Source of the DNA: Arsukibacterium ikkense | GTDB taxonomy: Bacteria > Pseudomonadota > Gammaproteobacteria > Enterobacterales > Alteromonadaceae | NCBI RefSeq assembly: GCF_000987775.1 | Contig: NZ_LAHO01000002.1 | Location: 186,001-250,000 of the forward strand | Length of the DNA stretch: 64,000 bases | Reading direction: 5' to 3' | Part shown: positions 55,415-64,000 of the stretch, piece by piece | Layout: each line of letters begins with the position of its first letter | Numbering within the stretch: the stretch's first letter is position 1 | Position numbers and translations under genes: made by a program | The notes under the pieces: generated by a model | Seen by the model: the letters and a program-made list of their open reading frames with translations, nothing else | What the model was told of the DNA's origin: nothing | The model's database searches: none

Positions 55415-56098
55415 TTAGCTTTGTTGTTGCACCACGGTTGGTTGTGGTGATGGGCATTGCCGCTCAGCGCCAGACGCGGGCAAAGCGGCAATCGCTAAAA
55501 TATATCCGCTTGGCGCAAACTGCAATTCAACCCATTGCGGTTGCAGCTGCGGTGCTATCTGCATTAGTGCGCTGAGCTCATGCACCAGCTCTAACGCCAG
55601 ATGCAATTGCTTGTTGTCGCACATCGCAATTTGCCATTCATCATCATGCTGGGTCAGCAGCCCTACCTGGCGCTGTAGTTCAGTGGCGCGCGTTCCCGCT
55701 TGCTGCAATTCACGTTGCTGCTGCTGTAACCGGCTTAGCCGTTGTTGCACCCTCTCTGTCTGAGCACGGTCTTTGCTTTTACTATCTGTGCTGGCAGCCG
55801 TTAAATGATGCCACTGTACACTAAGCTCAGCCATGTTGCTGCTGCCTGCGCTAATGACTGTGTCAATTTGATAATAAGTTGGCAGCTTAGCAGGATTAAC
55901 CCAGCTGAGCACTAAGACTAAAGCCGTACAACCCAGCGCAAACTGAGAGAAATACCCCCATGAGCGCCAGTTATTTTGGCTGATCCGTTGCTTCGCCTGC
56001 TGCCGGATCCGCTGTTTCAGCGCCATTGGCATTGGTTGCCCGGCTTTCAGGTTTTTATATAGTTTCGCTAACTCATCGTCTGAATCGTGATTAGACAT
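55415..56098 (-). CDS. Single-pass membrane protein, putative anti-sigma factor
   Basis: 227 residues. A charged N-terminal cytoplasmic region (about 1-45), one membrane helix (about 49-65) and a periplasmic coiled coil (QRLSRLQQQQRELQQAG) give the topology of an anti-sigma factor. No zinc-binding H-x3-C-x2-C motif is seen. The start overlaps the ECF sigma factor gene by eight bases, which is how anti-sigma genes are usually placed. The function is inferred from this position only. Confidence 0.75.
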   Translation of the reverse strand: MSNHDSDDELAKLYKNLKAGQPMPMALKQRIRQQAKQRISQNNWRSWGYFSQFALGCTALVLVLSWVNPAKLPTYYQIDTVISAGSSNMAELSVQWHHLTAASTDSKSKDRAQTERVQQRLSRLQQQQRELQQAGTRATELQRQVGLLTQHDDEWQIAMCDNKQLHLALELVHELSALMQIAPQLQPQWVELQFAPSGYILAIAALPASGAERQCPSPQPTVVQQQS

Positions 56099-56663
56099 TA
56101 TCGTCTCCCATCAGCTGAGCTAAACGCTCACGCCCATAGCGTAATCTGCTTTTAATAGTTTCTGGCAGTTCAGCCGTAATATGCGCGATCTCCTCCAGGC
56201 TAAAGTCTTCTAATTGCAGCAAAATAGCCTCGCGTTGCAACGGTGGCAAGGCAACTAAAGCCGCCGCCAAACGCTGCTTTTGCTGCATGCCTGCCAGCTG
56301 TTCAGTAACAGAAGCATCATCAGCTGCGAAGCTATCCTGCCACTGGCTGCCCTGCCAGCGTTGCTGCCTGCGCAGCTCATCCAGCAAGGCGTTTCTGGCA
56401 ATAGTAAATAACCAGGTTTTAAAGCGGCTTTGTGCCCGGTAGCTGTGCCGGTTTTCCAATACTTTTAACCAACACTGCTGGCTGATATCCGCCGCCAGCT
56501 GCGCATCAGCCTGGCGCAACAAAAAGTGATACAAATCATCACCACATTGCTGTATCAACCGTTCCAGAGACTGTAACTCGCCACTTTGCTGAAACTGCTG
56601 CATCAGCTCATCGGCGCAGCTGGTGCGGTTAAACCAGCCTGGCAGTATTAAAGACCATGTCAT
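56091..56663 (-). CDS. ECF-family RNA polymerase sigma factor
   Basis: About 190 residues. Region 2 is seen in DLYHFLLRQADAQLAADISQQCWLKVLENRHSYR (in parts) and FKTWLFTIARNALLDELRR (in parts), and region 4 in ALPPLQREAILLQLEDFSLEEIA (in parts) plus IKSRLRYGRERL. The order and spacing fit ECF sigma-70 factors. ATG 56672 is too near AGAAGG, whereas ATG 56663 has AAGGA about eight bases upstream. The regulon is unknown; the neighbouring tonB is a candidate target. Confidence 0.92.
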   Translation of the reverse strand: MTWSLILPGWFNRTSCADELMQQFQQSGELQSLERLIQQCGDDLYHFLLRQADAQLAADISQQCWLKVLENRHSYRAQSRFKTWLFTIARNALLDELRRQQRWQGSQWQDSFAADDASVTEQLAGMQQKQRLAAALVALPPLQREAILLQLEDFSLEEIAHITAELPETIKSRLRYGRERLAQLMGDDNV

Positions 56664-56713
56664 AAGCCACATCCTTCTGCTTGGGTGTATTGACCAGAGC
56701 GCCTTAACTGAGC

Positions 56714-57346
56714 TTAGCCAGCATCCACGGTAAAATCGAGTACTACTTGTAAATTACTCTGCCGAATCGCTTTACCGTCAATAACTTGCGGCTGATATTT
56801 CCAGCGCCGTAAAGCTCTGGCAGCTTCGCGTTCAAACACGCCTCTGGGTTCAGCTTGTAGTACTTTAACATCGGTAACAGCACCTGCTTCGTCGATGCTG
56901 AAACTGAGTTTTACCCAACCACTGATACCATCGCGCAGTGCATCCAGCGGAAAGCGTGGCTCCACCCTTACCACTGGCGTCGCCGCGCTATCTATACCCG
57001 CACCAAACCGGCTTATGGTGGGAGTAATATCAGGTGGCGCAACCGTCAGGGTTGGCCCGGGTAAATCTACTCTGGTTACTTCTGATATGTTGCGTGGCGC
57101 AGCTTCAGGCGGCACTACCGGTGGCGGGGGTGTCGGTAGTGTTTTCACCACCACTGGCGGGTCTTCCGGGTTTACAAATAATTCTACTACCGGCAACGTC
57201 ACTTGCACCGGCCGTTCGGCCAGGGGCGGCTTTATCAGCAGGTACATCATGGCAAACAAACTAAAAGTAACCAGCGCTGCCAGCAACATGCTGCTGAACA
57301 TCCGGTTTAGGGTACTGACATGGTTTGAAAAGTGAATGCTGTGCAT
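56714..57346 (-). CDS. Orphan energy transducer TonB
   Basis: About 210 residues. A membrane anchor (about 18-38), a Pro/Val-rich spacer (PPVVVKTLPTPPPPVVPP) and a C-terminal TonB domain (RVEPRFPLDALRDGISGWV; FEREAARALRRWKY) are clear. The last part resembles the TonB2 at 27391-28005, but no exbB/exbD genes are here. ATG 57346 has GGAGG seven bases upstream and is preferred to 57370. That ribosome-binding site lies in one arm of a perfect 9-bp inverted repeat. Confidence 0.93.
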   Translation of the reverse strand: MHSIHFSNHVSTLNRMFSSMLLAALVTFSLFAMMYLLIKPPLAERPVQVTLPVVELFVNPEDPPVVVKTLPTPPPPVVPPEAAPRNISEVTRVDLPGPTLTVAPPDITPTISRFGAGIDSAATPVVRVEPRFPLDALRDGISGWVKLSFSIDEAGAVTDVKVLQAEPRGVFEREAARALRRWKYQPQVIDGKAIRQSNLQVVLDFTVDAG

Positions 57347-57351
57347 AGGGT

Positions 57352-57385
57352 GTCCTCCGTGTTTAATCATTAGACGACGGAGGAC
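57352..57385 (-). promoter_or_regulatory. Leader hairpin sequestering the tonB ribosome-binding site
   Basis: On the minus strand GTCCTCCGT (57377-57385) pairs perfectly with ACGGAGGAC (57352-57360) across a 16-base loop. The second arm contains the GGAGG used by tonB. In the folded state initiation should be blocked, so a thermal, protein or RNA signal may open it. Confidence 0.6.
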
Positions 57386-57438
57386 TGACCAGGGGGTTAA
57401 ATTATTTTAAATATTATTGGCTACGCCAGCAAAAAGAA

Positions 57439-57762
57439 TTAATCACCGCGCCATTGGGCATGACACAGCGCATCATGTTTTTCGCGGCTGAGTAAAATAC
57501 GGGCCAGTACCCTGTCAGCCTCGCCATCAAGGCCGGTTAAGCCTATCTGCGCTTCATAATGCAGCTCTGGCTCTAAATCCTGCATGATCAACTCTACCCA
57601 CTCCGGCCCCGGGATCACTAAGTCCACATAACCGCGCTGCTCATATTGCTGCTGGTACAGGCCATAATCTGCCGCGCTGAGGTTTTCTGCAGCCAGCTCC
57701 TCAAAAATATCAAAAGCGTGATCACAAAGCTCATCCATCGACCACAATTCTAAATCTTGCAT
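57439..57762 (-). CDS. yciU: YciU/HI1450 family double-stranded-DNA-mimic protein
   Basis: 107 residues, very acidic. AFDIFEELAAENLSAADYGLY (in parts), EQRGYVDLVIPGPEW, QIGLTGLDGEADRVLARILLSREKHDALCH (in parts) align by eye along the whole length with E. coli YciU (DUF440). The family has been described as a DNA mimic that may bind HU-like proteins. AGGT lies a few bases before the ATG. It is a stand-alone gene. Confidence 0.88.
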   Translation of the reverse strand: MQDLELWSMDELCDHAFDIFEELAAENLSAADYGLYQQQYEQRGYVDLVIPGPEWVELIMQDLEPELHYEAQIGLTGLDGEADRVLARILLSREKHDALCHAQWRGD

Positions 57763-57880
57763 ATTACCTGCCTTAAAAACCTGGTTTTACTACTGCATTT
57801 TGGCCGGCAGTATAGCAAGGCTTTGCACGCAAAGCTGCCATGCTGTTAAACTGTGGCGGTTAATTTCAGCGGAATGTCGC

Positions 57881-58678
57881 ATGTATACTTGTCCCCTTTG
57901 TCAGCAGAACTTGCAGTTAATAAACCGTCAGTACCAATGTGCCAGCAAGCACAGTTTTGACCTGGCCAAAGAAGGTTACGTTAATTTACTGCCGGTGCAG
58001 CAGAAAAATTCAAAAGATCCCGGCGATAACAAAGCGATGATGCAGGCCCGCCGCGCTTTTTTGCAAAGTGCTGCCTATCAGCCGCTGTCTGATGCGCTGA
58101 ATCAGGTGGTGCAAAACGCTGTGCCGTCAACAGTGCTGGATTTAGGCTGTGGCGAGGGCTATTACAGCGGTCGCTTACAACAGGCGTTAAGCAACGACAC
58201 TACGCTTAATGGTATTGATATTTCCAGAGCCGCGATTAAATATGCTGCCCGCCACTACCCGGCCATTCGTTTTGCGGTGGCCAGCGCTTATCAGCTGCCG
58301 TTTGCTGCCCATTATTTTGATACTGTTATCCGTATTTATGCGCCATCAGATAACCACGAATTACAGCGGATCATTCAACCGCAAGGCTTGTTAATCAGCG
58401 TCAGCCCGGGGCCGGCGCATTTAGTAGAAATGAAACAAGCGGTATACCGCGAGGTAAAACTGCATGATGATAAAGTAAAACCCGAGCCGGGCTTTAGCCA
58501 TATCAGCCGGCAACGCCTTAGCTACCCGCTGCTAATCACCGCCCCTGAGCAATTAGATAACCTGTTGCAAATGGTGCCACTGGCCTGGAAATTCACCCCG
58601 GAAAACCGCAGTGCCTTTGTGACATCAACCAAACAAATCAGTATCGATTTTTTACTGGATGTTTATCAGCGACACTAA
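57881..58678 (+). CDS. rlmA: 23S rRNA (guanine-745-N1)-methyltransferase
   Basis: About 265 residues. The N-terminal zinc site CPLCQQNLQLINRQYQCASKHSFD (in parts; three Cys and one His) and GYVNLLP are family hallmarks. The cofactor motif VLDLGCGEGYYSG (about 85-97) and YAPSDNHELQRI follow. ATG 57881 starts MYTCPLC, as expected; the frame opens earlier at 57800 without support. The gene is divergent from yciU. Confidence 0.94.
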   Translation: MYTCPLCQQNLQLINRQYQCASKHSFDLAKEGYVNLLPVQQKNSKDPGDNKAMMQARRAFLQSAAYQPLSDALNQVVQNAVPSTVLDLGCGEGYYSGRLQQALSNDTTLNGIDISRAAIKYAARHYPAIRFAVASAYQLPFAAHYFDTVIRIYAPSDNHELQRIIQPQGLLISVSPGPAHLVEMKQAVYREVKLHDDKVKPEPGFSHISRQRLSYPLLITAPEQLDNLLQMVPLAWKFTPENRSAFVTSTKQISIDFLLDVYQRH

Positions 58679-58697
58679 AACAGCTTAGCGAGCTTAA

Positions 58698-59909
58698 CTA
58701 ACACTGTGTTTGGCCGGCGGTATCAACAGTACAGTTAGCTAAGCGGGTTTGTTCCTGTTGTTGCATGGCCCCAAACATGGTGGCCCAAAAGGTAGTAGTA
58801 AGCTCATTTACCACATTCGACTCAGCATTAAGTAATATAACCAACCCCAGCTCACGCTCACGTGAATACGCCAGTTCTGCCCGAAAGCCCTGCACCCAAC
58901 CACCGTGATAAATCAGCTGTTCAGCGCCAAACTGATATACCCGCCAGCCCAGGGCATAATGCGCATCTTTAATATAATTTCGCCATTGCGGCCGGCGTAA
59001 ATCGCGCGGTGTTCTCACCCGTTTTTCAACGATTTTATCCAGCACTTTTTGTGGCATCACTTGCGGGTAATAGCCCAGTTGCGCAATCAGCCAGTGGCTT
59101 AAATCAATGACACTGGCATTAACGCCAGCGGCCGGTGCAAACCGGTAATAACTCTGGTTTACATTACGCGCATGCCAGCTGCCTCTGGCCCGGATATGCG
59201 GACTGGCCCGGTTTTCATTCAGTAAGTAAGCTTCCAGCCCTACTGACGCCGTAGGCAACTGCAGTGGTTCAAAAATATTCTTGCGCAGCGAGCTGGCGTA
59301 ATCACTGGTGGTGGTTTGGCTGATAATGGGCTCAATCAGGCTGAACAACACATTCTGATAACCGTAGCACTGGCCGGGGTTACACAATGGGTCAATTTTT
59401 TGAAACTGTGGCAGTATCCGCTCCGGCATGACATTGGCTTCAATCAGGTTGTCATAAGCGTTGGGCATTACACCGCTACTTTGCGCCAGTAAATGTTCAA
59501 TTTTTAATTGCGGATTATATAGCGCATTTTTAAAGGAAAACTCCGGAATATACTGTACAACCGGCTCATCCCAGCGAAAGTGGCCGCGCTCTTCCAGCAA
59601 ACTGGCCAGCCCTGCCGCAAAGGTTTTTGATACCGAGGCGATTCTGAATACCGTATAGGGATCAACCTTGGCATCACTGCCAAGCGTTCTAACCCCATAG
59701 CCCTTAGCACTGATTATTTTATTTTTATAAACAATGGCATAGGCCGCACCCGGAATAGCATGTTCAGCCATTTTCTCGCTAAAATAACGGTCAAACTCTG
59801 CCAGCTCCGGGCCAAGCATTTCTATTGCCAGCGCTGACTCGCTGACAGGCTGCGCCAGTGGCGCCGTTGTTAATATCAGAAGTGTTATCGCTAAAAATAC
59901 CCGTACCAA
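58698..59909 (-). CDS. Serine hydrolase of the beta-lactamase/class C family, secreted
   Basis: 403 residues. A signal peptide (about 1-22, ending APLAQP) is followed by the S-x-x-K motif SVSKTFAAG (about 93-101), a central Y-x-N candidate (YQNVLFS) and the late HGGWVQGF as the third motif. The family includes esterases and D-aminopeptidases as well as lactamases. No ATG is available at the signal peptide; the start is TTG at 59909, with GAGGT five bases upstream. It is 16 bases downstream of the subtilase gene on the same strand. Confidence 0.9.
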   Translation of the reverse strand: MVRVFLAITLLILTTAPLAQPVSESALAIEMLGPELAEFDRYFSEKMAEHAIPGAAYAIVYKNKIISAKGYGVRTLGSDAKVDPYTVFRIASVSKTFAAGLASLLEERGHFRWDEPVVQYIPEFSFKNALYNPQLKIEHLLAQSSGVMPNAYDNLIEANVMPERILPQFQKIDPLCNPGQCYGYQNVLFSLIEPIISQTTTSDYASSLRKNIFEPLQLPTASVGLEAYLLNENRASPHIRARGSWHARNVNQSYYRFAPAAGVNASVIDLSHWLIAQLGYYPQVMPQKVLDKIVEKRVRTPRDLRRPQWRNYIKDAHYALGWRVYQFGAEQLIYHGGWVQGFRAELAYSRERELGLVILLNAESNVVNELTTTFWATMFGAMQQQEQTRLANCTVDTAGQTQC

Positions 59910-59925
59910 AATTACCTCTTAATCA

Positions 59926-62607
59926 TTAACGCCAGCCTTTTGCGCCCAGATGTCGCCAACCTAACCAGCCGCACAATAGCAACCAACTATATGCCAGTGT
60001 GCCTCCACTGCTGCCAGTGTCAGCGCTGCTGCCTGGCGGATTTACCCGCACTGTGCTGTCACTGCTGCTCTGGCTCAGACCGTCATCGGCCGTAAAACGA
60101 AATACCAGGTTGGCGCTGCTGCTTAGCTGCGGCGCAGTAAAACTGGCCGTTAACGTGCTGGCATTGGCCAGCACCACGGCTGGCCCGGAAATTTGCTGCC
60201 AACGATAGCTTAAAACATCATTATCACTGTCAGTTGCCGTTGCCTGCAGTTGCACTACACTGCCACTGCCAGCCACAATATTAGCCGTGGTCGTCACTAC
60301 AGGGCTGTTGTTGGCACAATCCGTATTGCGTTCCAGCGTGGTAAGCCCGGCTAACCAACTGGAGAACGCCAGATTTCTTGGCGGACACAGGCTGGTATTC
60401 TGGTAACTGAATGCCCGCAAACTGGCCAACTCGACAAAATTCTGCGGCAAGGTACCATTAAAATTGTTATCAGCCAACCATAGTACCTGCAAATTACTAA
60501 GTTGTGCCAGCGCTTGCGGCAGCGCGCCAGTAAACTGATTAGATTCAACAAACAACTGCTGTAACGGCGCTAACTGGCCAATACTGGCTGGTAAAGCACC
60601 GCTGAAATTATTAAACGACAGGTCCAGCTGCCGTAGCGCGCTTAGCTGACTAATGGCTGCAGGAATACTGCCTGTCAAACCATTTTGCCACAGGCTCAGG
60701 CTTTGCAGGGTTGTCAGTTCCAGCAGTACCGCCGGGAAACTACCCGTTAAACTGTTAAAACTTAAATCCAGCTCAGTGAGCGCCGTCAAGCCGCTCAGCG
60801 CTGCTGGCAGCTCACCACTTAAATTATTGTTATTTAGTGCCAGCCCGGTTACCTGACCACCACTGCAACTGACGCCTGCCCAGTTGCACACCGCAGTGGC
60901 CGGATTTAACCAGCCGCTATTATTCAGCCAGCTCTGGCCAAGCGTATCGTAATACAACTGCACCAGCGCGTTGCACTGAGCCAGCGGTACCGCCAGGTTG
61001 TTCTGCCCGCTGCAGTAGTCGTCGTTACGGGGCTGCACTGTTACCACTGAATCGGCAAATTGCAGCTGAGCCGGCTGACCGGCAAATAACCACTGGCCAG
61101 AGTAAATGCCATCATTGGCGCCGTCGCGCTCGCTTAGCGCAATACGCTGGCCAGTCGTTAGCTCGGTTACCGTCGGTAATATGCTGGCACCACTGCACGC
61201 TAAGCTAAGCACCCTGATATCAAGCGTGCTGCCAGGGGTAAGATACATGGTGGTCGGGCCGGGCATAATCCGCCGGGCCAGTGGGGTTTGACACTCCAGT
61301 GCGCCACTAACGGTTGCCTGGCTGCTACCCGCGTTACTGGCCAGCAGTAATTTGCCGCTTAGCGTATGCTCACTAATCAGCGGGTCGTCGCTGGTTTTGC
61401 CACTTAACAAAATACGGGCCCGCAACGCTCGCCAGTCCAGAGCCGGGTCAGCTGCTTTTAACAAGGCTACCAGGCCGGTGACAACCGGTGCCGCCATTGA
61501 GGTGCCGGCCACTGCCGCATAACCGTTGTTTAAATCGGTGGTTTGAATGGCAACGCCTGGCGCCGTTACATCTACCCAGCTGCGACCATAATTGCTAAAG
61601 CTGGCTTTAGTTTGTTGCTGAGTATGCGCCGCGACGCTGATAATATTAGCTAAATCATAAGCGGCCGGGTACAACGGGCTTTGGTTGCCGCTGTTGCCCG
61701 CGCTGGCGATAAATAAAATGCCGGCCTGCTGCTGACGCGCTATGGCTTCATATAACGCCTGCGACTCCCCCGGGCCACCCCAGGAATTATTACTGGCGAT
61801 AATATTGATACCGCGGTTTTGCTTTAAATCCAGAATATAGTCCAGACAAGCAATAGCATCACTGACAAAACCGCTACCGGTTTCATCCAAAAACTTGCAA
61901 TGCAGTAGCTGCACCTGCCAGTTGACACCGGCCACCCCTTCGCCATTATTGGTTGTGGCGCCAATAATGCCATTGATCTGGGTGCCATGGCCGTCCAGAT
62001 CCAGCGGGTTGCTGGTATTGTTGGCGGTATCTATACCGTAAATATCATCAATATAACCGTTGCCATCATCGTCCTGGCCATTGACGGTTTCCGCAGGATT
62101 ACGCCAGAGATTGGCCTGCAAATCAGGGTGCTGATATGCCACCCCGGTATCAATTACCGCCATCACCAGTTGGCCGTCACCGGTACTGTGTTGCCAGAAA
62201 CCAGGGGCGTTAATGCCCTGCTGCGCGCCTAAATGCCATTGCTGGTTAAATTGCGGGTCGTTGGGGATTTGCTGTTTCTGCAGGCGAAAATCGGGCTCAG
62301 CAAAGCGAACCCCGGGTAAGTTGCGGTAATAACGCAGCGCCTGTTGCAGCTCAACGCCATCAGCAAGCAGCACCCTTACCAGGCCAGCTGAGCGCTGTTC
62401 TAAACCAGCATTATCCAAACCAATCAGTTCCACTTTACTGGCATAGCCACTGCTAAACTGACCTTGCACCGCACTTAACAACGGTGTGCTGTGGCGCTCA
62501 CTCACCTGGTCGGTTGCGATAATTAACCTGCCAGCTTCAGCCGGCAACGGCCCGGTTAGCATTGCCCCCCCTCCCAGCAACAGGGCACTGATGAATTGCC
62601 TGCTCAT
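59926..62607 (-). CDS. Subtilase with leucine-rich repeats and GlyGly-CTERM-like tail
   Basis: About 893 residues. A signal peptide (1-25) and inhibitor-like propeptide (to about 115) precede the S8 domain with Asp in VIDTGVAYQHPDL (about 150), His in GHGTQINGI (about 207) and Ser in GTSMAAPVV (about 369). After a 100-residue linker come about six plant-type leucine-rich repeats (LSGELPAALSGLTALTELDL and relatives, about 590-730), a PKD-like domain and a C-terminal SGGTLAYSWLLLCGWLGW then HLGAKGWR tail. That tail looks like the GlyGly-CTERM signal processed by rhombosortase. GGAG six bases before ATG 62607 decides the start. Confidence 0.92.
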   Translation of the reverse strand: MSRQFISALLLGGGAMLTGPLPAEAGRLIIATDQVSERHSTPLLSAVQGQFSSGYASKVELIGLDNAGLEQRSAGLVRVLLADGVELQQALRYYRNLPGVRFAEPDFRLQKQQIPNDPQFNQQWHLGAQQGINAPGFWQHSTGDGQLVMAVIDTGVAYQHPDLQANLWRNPAETVNGQDDDGNGYIDDIYGIDTANNTSNPLDLDGHGTQINGIIGATTNNGEGVAGVNWQVQLLHCKFLDETGSGFVSDAIACLDYILDLKQNRGINIIASNNSWGGPGESQALYEAIARQQQAGILFIASAGNSGNQSPLYPAAYDLANIISVAAHTQQQTKASFSNYGRSWVDVTAPGVAIQTTDLNNGYAAVAGTSMAAPVVTGLVALLKAADPALDWRALRARILLSGKTSDDPLISEHTLSGKLLLASNAGSSQATVSGALECQTPLARRIMPGPTTMYLTPGSTLDIRVLSLACSGASILPTVTELTTGQRIALSERDGANDGIYSGQWLFAGQPAQLQFADSVVTVQPRNDDYCSGQNNLAVPLAQCNALVQLYYDTLGQSWLNNSGWLNPATAVCNWAGVSCSGGQVTGLALNNNNLSGELPAALSGLTALTELDLSFNSLTGSFPAVLLELTTLQSLSLWQNGLTGSIPAAISQLSALRQLDLSFNNFSGALPASIGQLAPLQQLFVESNQFTGALPQALAQLSNLQVLWLADNNFNGTLPQNFVELASLRAFSYQNTSLCPPRNLAFSSWLAGLTTLERNTDCANNSPVVTTTANIVAGSGSVVQLQATATDSDNDVLSYRWQQISGPAVVLANASTLTASFTAPQLSSSANLVFRFTADDGLSQSSSDSTVRVNPPGSSADTGSSGGTLAYSWLLLCGWLGWRHLGAKGWR

Positions 62608-62762
62608 ACAGATCTCCAATGTATAACAACTGATTAGATAATAAGCTATACGCCCGATAATACCTATCCGGCGCAGTTTTACACAACCTTTACCGAAGGC
62701 AACTGTTATCGCCGCGGTTAAGCAGTTATATTGCTGAAAAATTTTCAGTTGGAGTATTTGCA

Positions 62763-64000
62763 GTGCGCTACGCTATCTTAATCATAATATCGCTGATTAT
62801 TGCAGGTTGGTTCTGGCTGCCGGTAGGCGAATCAAACCCGGTTCGCTTTCAACTCGCCACCCTGGATCGCGGTGATATTGAAAGCGTGGTGAATACCGCA
62901 GGCACCACCCGGGCCGTGGTGACGGTAGAAGTTGGTACCGAAGTGTCGGGCCTGATCACTGAACTGTTGGTCGATTTTAATGACCTTGTCAGCCAGGGCC
63001 AGCTGATTGCAAGGCTGGACGATCGCAGCTTTCAGGCCAGGGTGCGGCAAAGCGAGGCCGATGTGGTGATGGCCAATGCTAATCTGGCTCAGCAGCAGGC
63101 CGGGCTGCAACGCGCCAACGCTGAACTGGCACGTGCTGAACGTGCTTATAGCCGGCAACAACAATTAATGCGCCAGCAACTGAGTAACCAAAGTGATCTG
63201 GACAGCGCCCTGGCAGACTTTGATATTGCCAGCGCCCAGATAGCCCTGGCCAAGGCCCAGATCCAAAGCGCCGACGCCCAGCTGTTACAACGCCTGGCCG
63301 CACTGGAGCAAGCGCAGCTTGATTTAGATCGCACCAATATCCGCTCGCCGGTTAATGGTATTGTTATTGACCGTCAGGTTGATATTGGCCAGACGGTAGC
63401 CGCCAGCCTGTCGGCCCCCACCCTGTTTACCATTGCCCAGGATCTCAGGCAGATGCAAATTGAAGCCGATGTTGACGAGGCCGATATTGGCAAGTTGCAA
63501 CAAGGCCAGCAAGTGCGCTTTCAGGTTGATGCCTATCCACAGCGCCAGTTCAGCGGCGAAGTAGCACAAGTACGTAAAGCCGCCAGTAACGTGGCCAGCG
63601 TGGTAACCTACAAAGTGATTATTAGTGCCCCTAATCAGCAACAGCTGCTGTTACCGGGCATGACAGCCAACCTGAATGTGATCCGCGGCCGGCAAACCGA
63701 TGTGCTGCGGGTACCCAATGCCGCACTGCGGTTTCGCCCGGCCGGCGTCAGCCAGAGCAGCCGCAACCAGGCCGATCCAACTGCCGAGCTGCTGGCCCAG
63801 TTGCAATTACCGGCCGATAAAGCCAGCAAAGTTCGCCAGCTTTACGCTGATTTTGGCCGCGCCATGCAAACCATGCGCAGCAATAGCGGGGCAACCGACG
63901 CACGCCAGCAAATGCAGCAGTTACGCCAAAAGCTCAACAATGATATCCGGCTGATATTAACTGCTGAAGAGTATCAGCAGTTTAGCGAGCTAGCGGCGGC
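62763..64000 (+). CDS. HlyD/RND-family efflux periplasmic adaptor, 5' part
   Basis: 412 codons are present and the frame is still open at the window end. The start is GTG (62763), with GGAG eight bases upstream. The N-terminal anchor (about 4-20) is followed by TVEVGTEVSGLITELLVDFND (in parts), a long coiled-coil hairpin (about 85-190), the second lipoyl half RSPVNGIVIDRQVDIGQTV (in parts) and a beta-barrel domain. A Gln/Ala-rich insert follows (RQLYADFGRAMQTMRS, about 340-400) that is not usual for MacA. It would pair with an ABC or RND exporter encoded beyond the window. Confidence 0.92.
   Translation, partial: MRYAILIIISLIIAGWFWLPVGESNPVRFQLATLDRGDIESVVNTAGTTRAVVTVEVGTEVSGLITELLVDFNDLVSQGQLIARLDDRSFQARVRQSEADVVMANANLAQQQAGLQRANAELARAERAYSRQQQLMRQQLSNQSDLDSALADFDIASAQIALAKAQIQSADAQLLQRLAALEQAQLDLDRTNIRSPVNGIVIDRQVDIGQTVAASLSAPTLFTIAQDLRQMQIEADVDEADIGKLQQGQQVRFQVDAYPQRQFSGEVAQVRKAASNVASVVTYKVIISAPNQQQLLLPGMTANLNVIRGRQTDVLRVPNAALRFRPAGVSQSSRNQADPTAELLAQLQLPADKASKVRQLYADFGRAMQTMRSNSGATDARQQMQQLRQKLNNDIRLILTAEEYQQFSELAA

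Noticed and set aside
1..64000. tRNA, rRNA, CRISPR arrays and insertion sequences
   Set aside because: No such structure was recognised in any intergenic region on either strand.

Overview
The window looks like chromosomal DNA of a gammaproteobacterium of the Alteromonadales/Chromatiaceae type, close to Rheinheimera, Arsukibacterium or Alishewanella. This is inferred from gene order (metK/tkt-epd-pgk-fba; rsmE-gshB-yqgE-ruvX; a TtpC-type TonB2 cluster) and protein style, not from a database search. There is no rRNA, tRNA, CRISPR array, insertion sequence or integrase that I can see.

Region A (1-26033) is most of an exosortase-A (PEP-CTERM) extracellular polysaccharide locus. It opens with two tail-to-tail sugar-transfer-type ATP-grasp genes, a secreted TPR protein, a putative beta-propeller protein and an asparagine-synthase-like protein that lacks the glutaminase cysteine. 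A tightly coupled run follows: polysaccharide deacetylase, GNAT-like protein, the two exosortase-A-associated hydrolases and a membrane-anchored unknown. Next come a PLP decarboxylase and AMP-forming ligase (minus strand), an acyl carrier protein, a UDP-ManNAc-dehydrogenase-like enzyme and the TPR lipoprotein PrsT. A PEP-CTERM protein lies behind a near-consensus sigma-54 promoter. A flavin oxidase/acyltransferase pair, a patatin, a trypsin-like protease and the PrsK/PrsR two-component pair complete the region. PrsR is a sigma-54 activator, so the likely regulator and a likely target sit in one window. The exosortase gene itself is not present and probably lies upstream of position 1.

Region B (26123-31095) is a minus-strand TonB2-type energy operon (DUF3450, TtpC/ExbB1, ExbB2, ExbD2, TonB2, TPR). 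Region C (31345-38213) is central metabolism: tkt-epd-pgk-fba, divergent from metK, which has a MetJ-like operator. Region D (38406-43128) holds an AbgT transporter and rsmE-gshB-yqgE-ruvX-DUF1653.

Region E (43106-45042) is a small minus-strand cassette of two unrecognised genes and a DUF2589 gene. Region F (45485-51427) is a plus-strand series: superinfection-immunity-like membrane protein, YIP1-like protein, MacAB-like export system and a LytS/LytTR pair. It is preceded by a 20-bp-period direct repeat that could be the LytTR operator. Region G (51449-58678) contains a higBA toxin-antitoxin pair with a palindromic operator, several RNA methyltransferase genes, an S1/P1 nuclease, an isochorismatase-like hydrolase and an ECF sigma/membrane protein pair. 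An orphan tonB in this region has its ribosome-binding site inside a perfect hairpin arm. Region H (58698-64000) has a serine hydrolase, a subtilase with leucine-rich repeats and a GlyGly-CTERM-like tail, and the start of an HlyD-type efflux adaptor cut by the window end.
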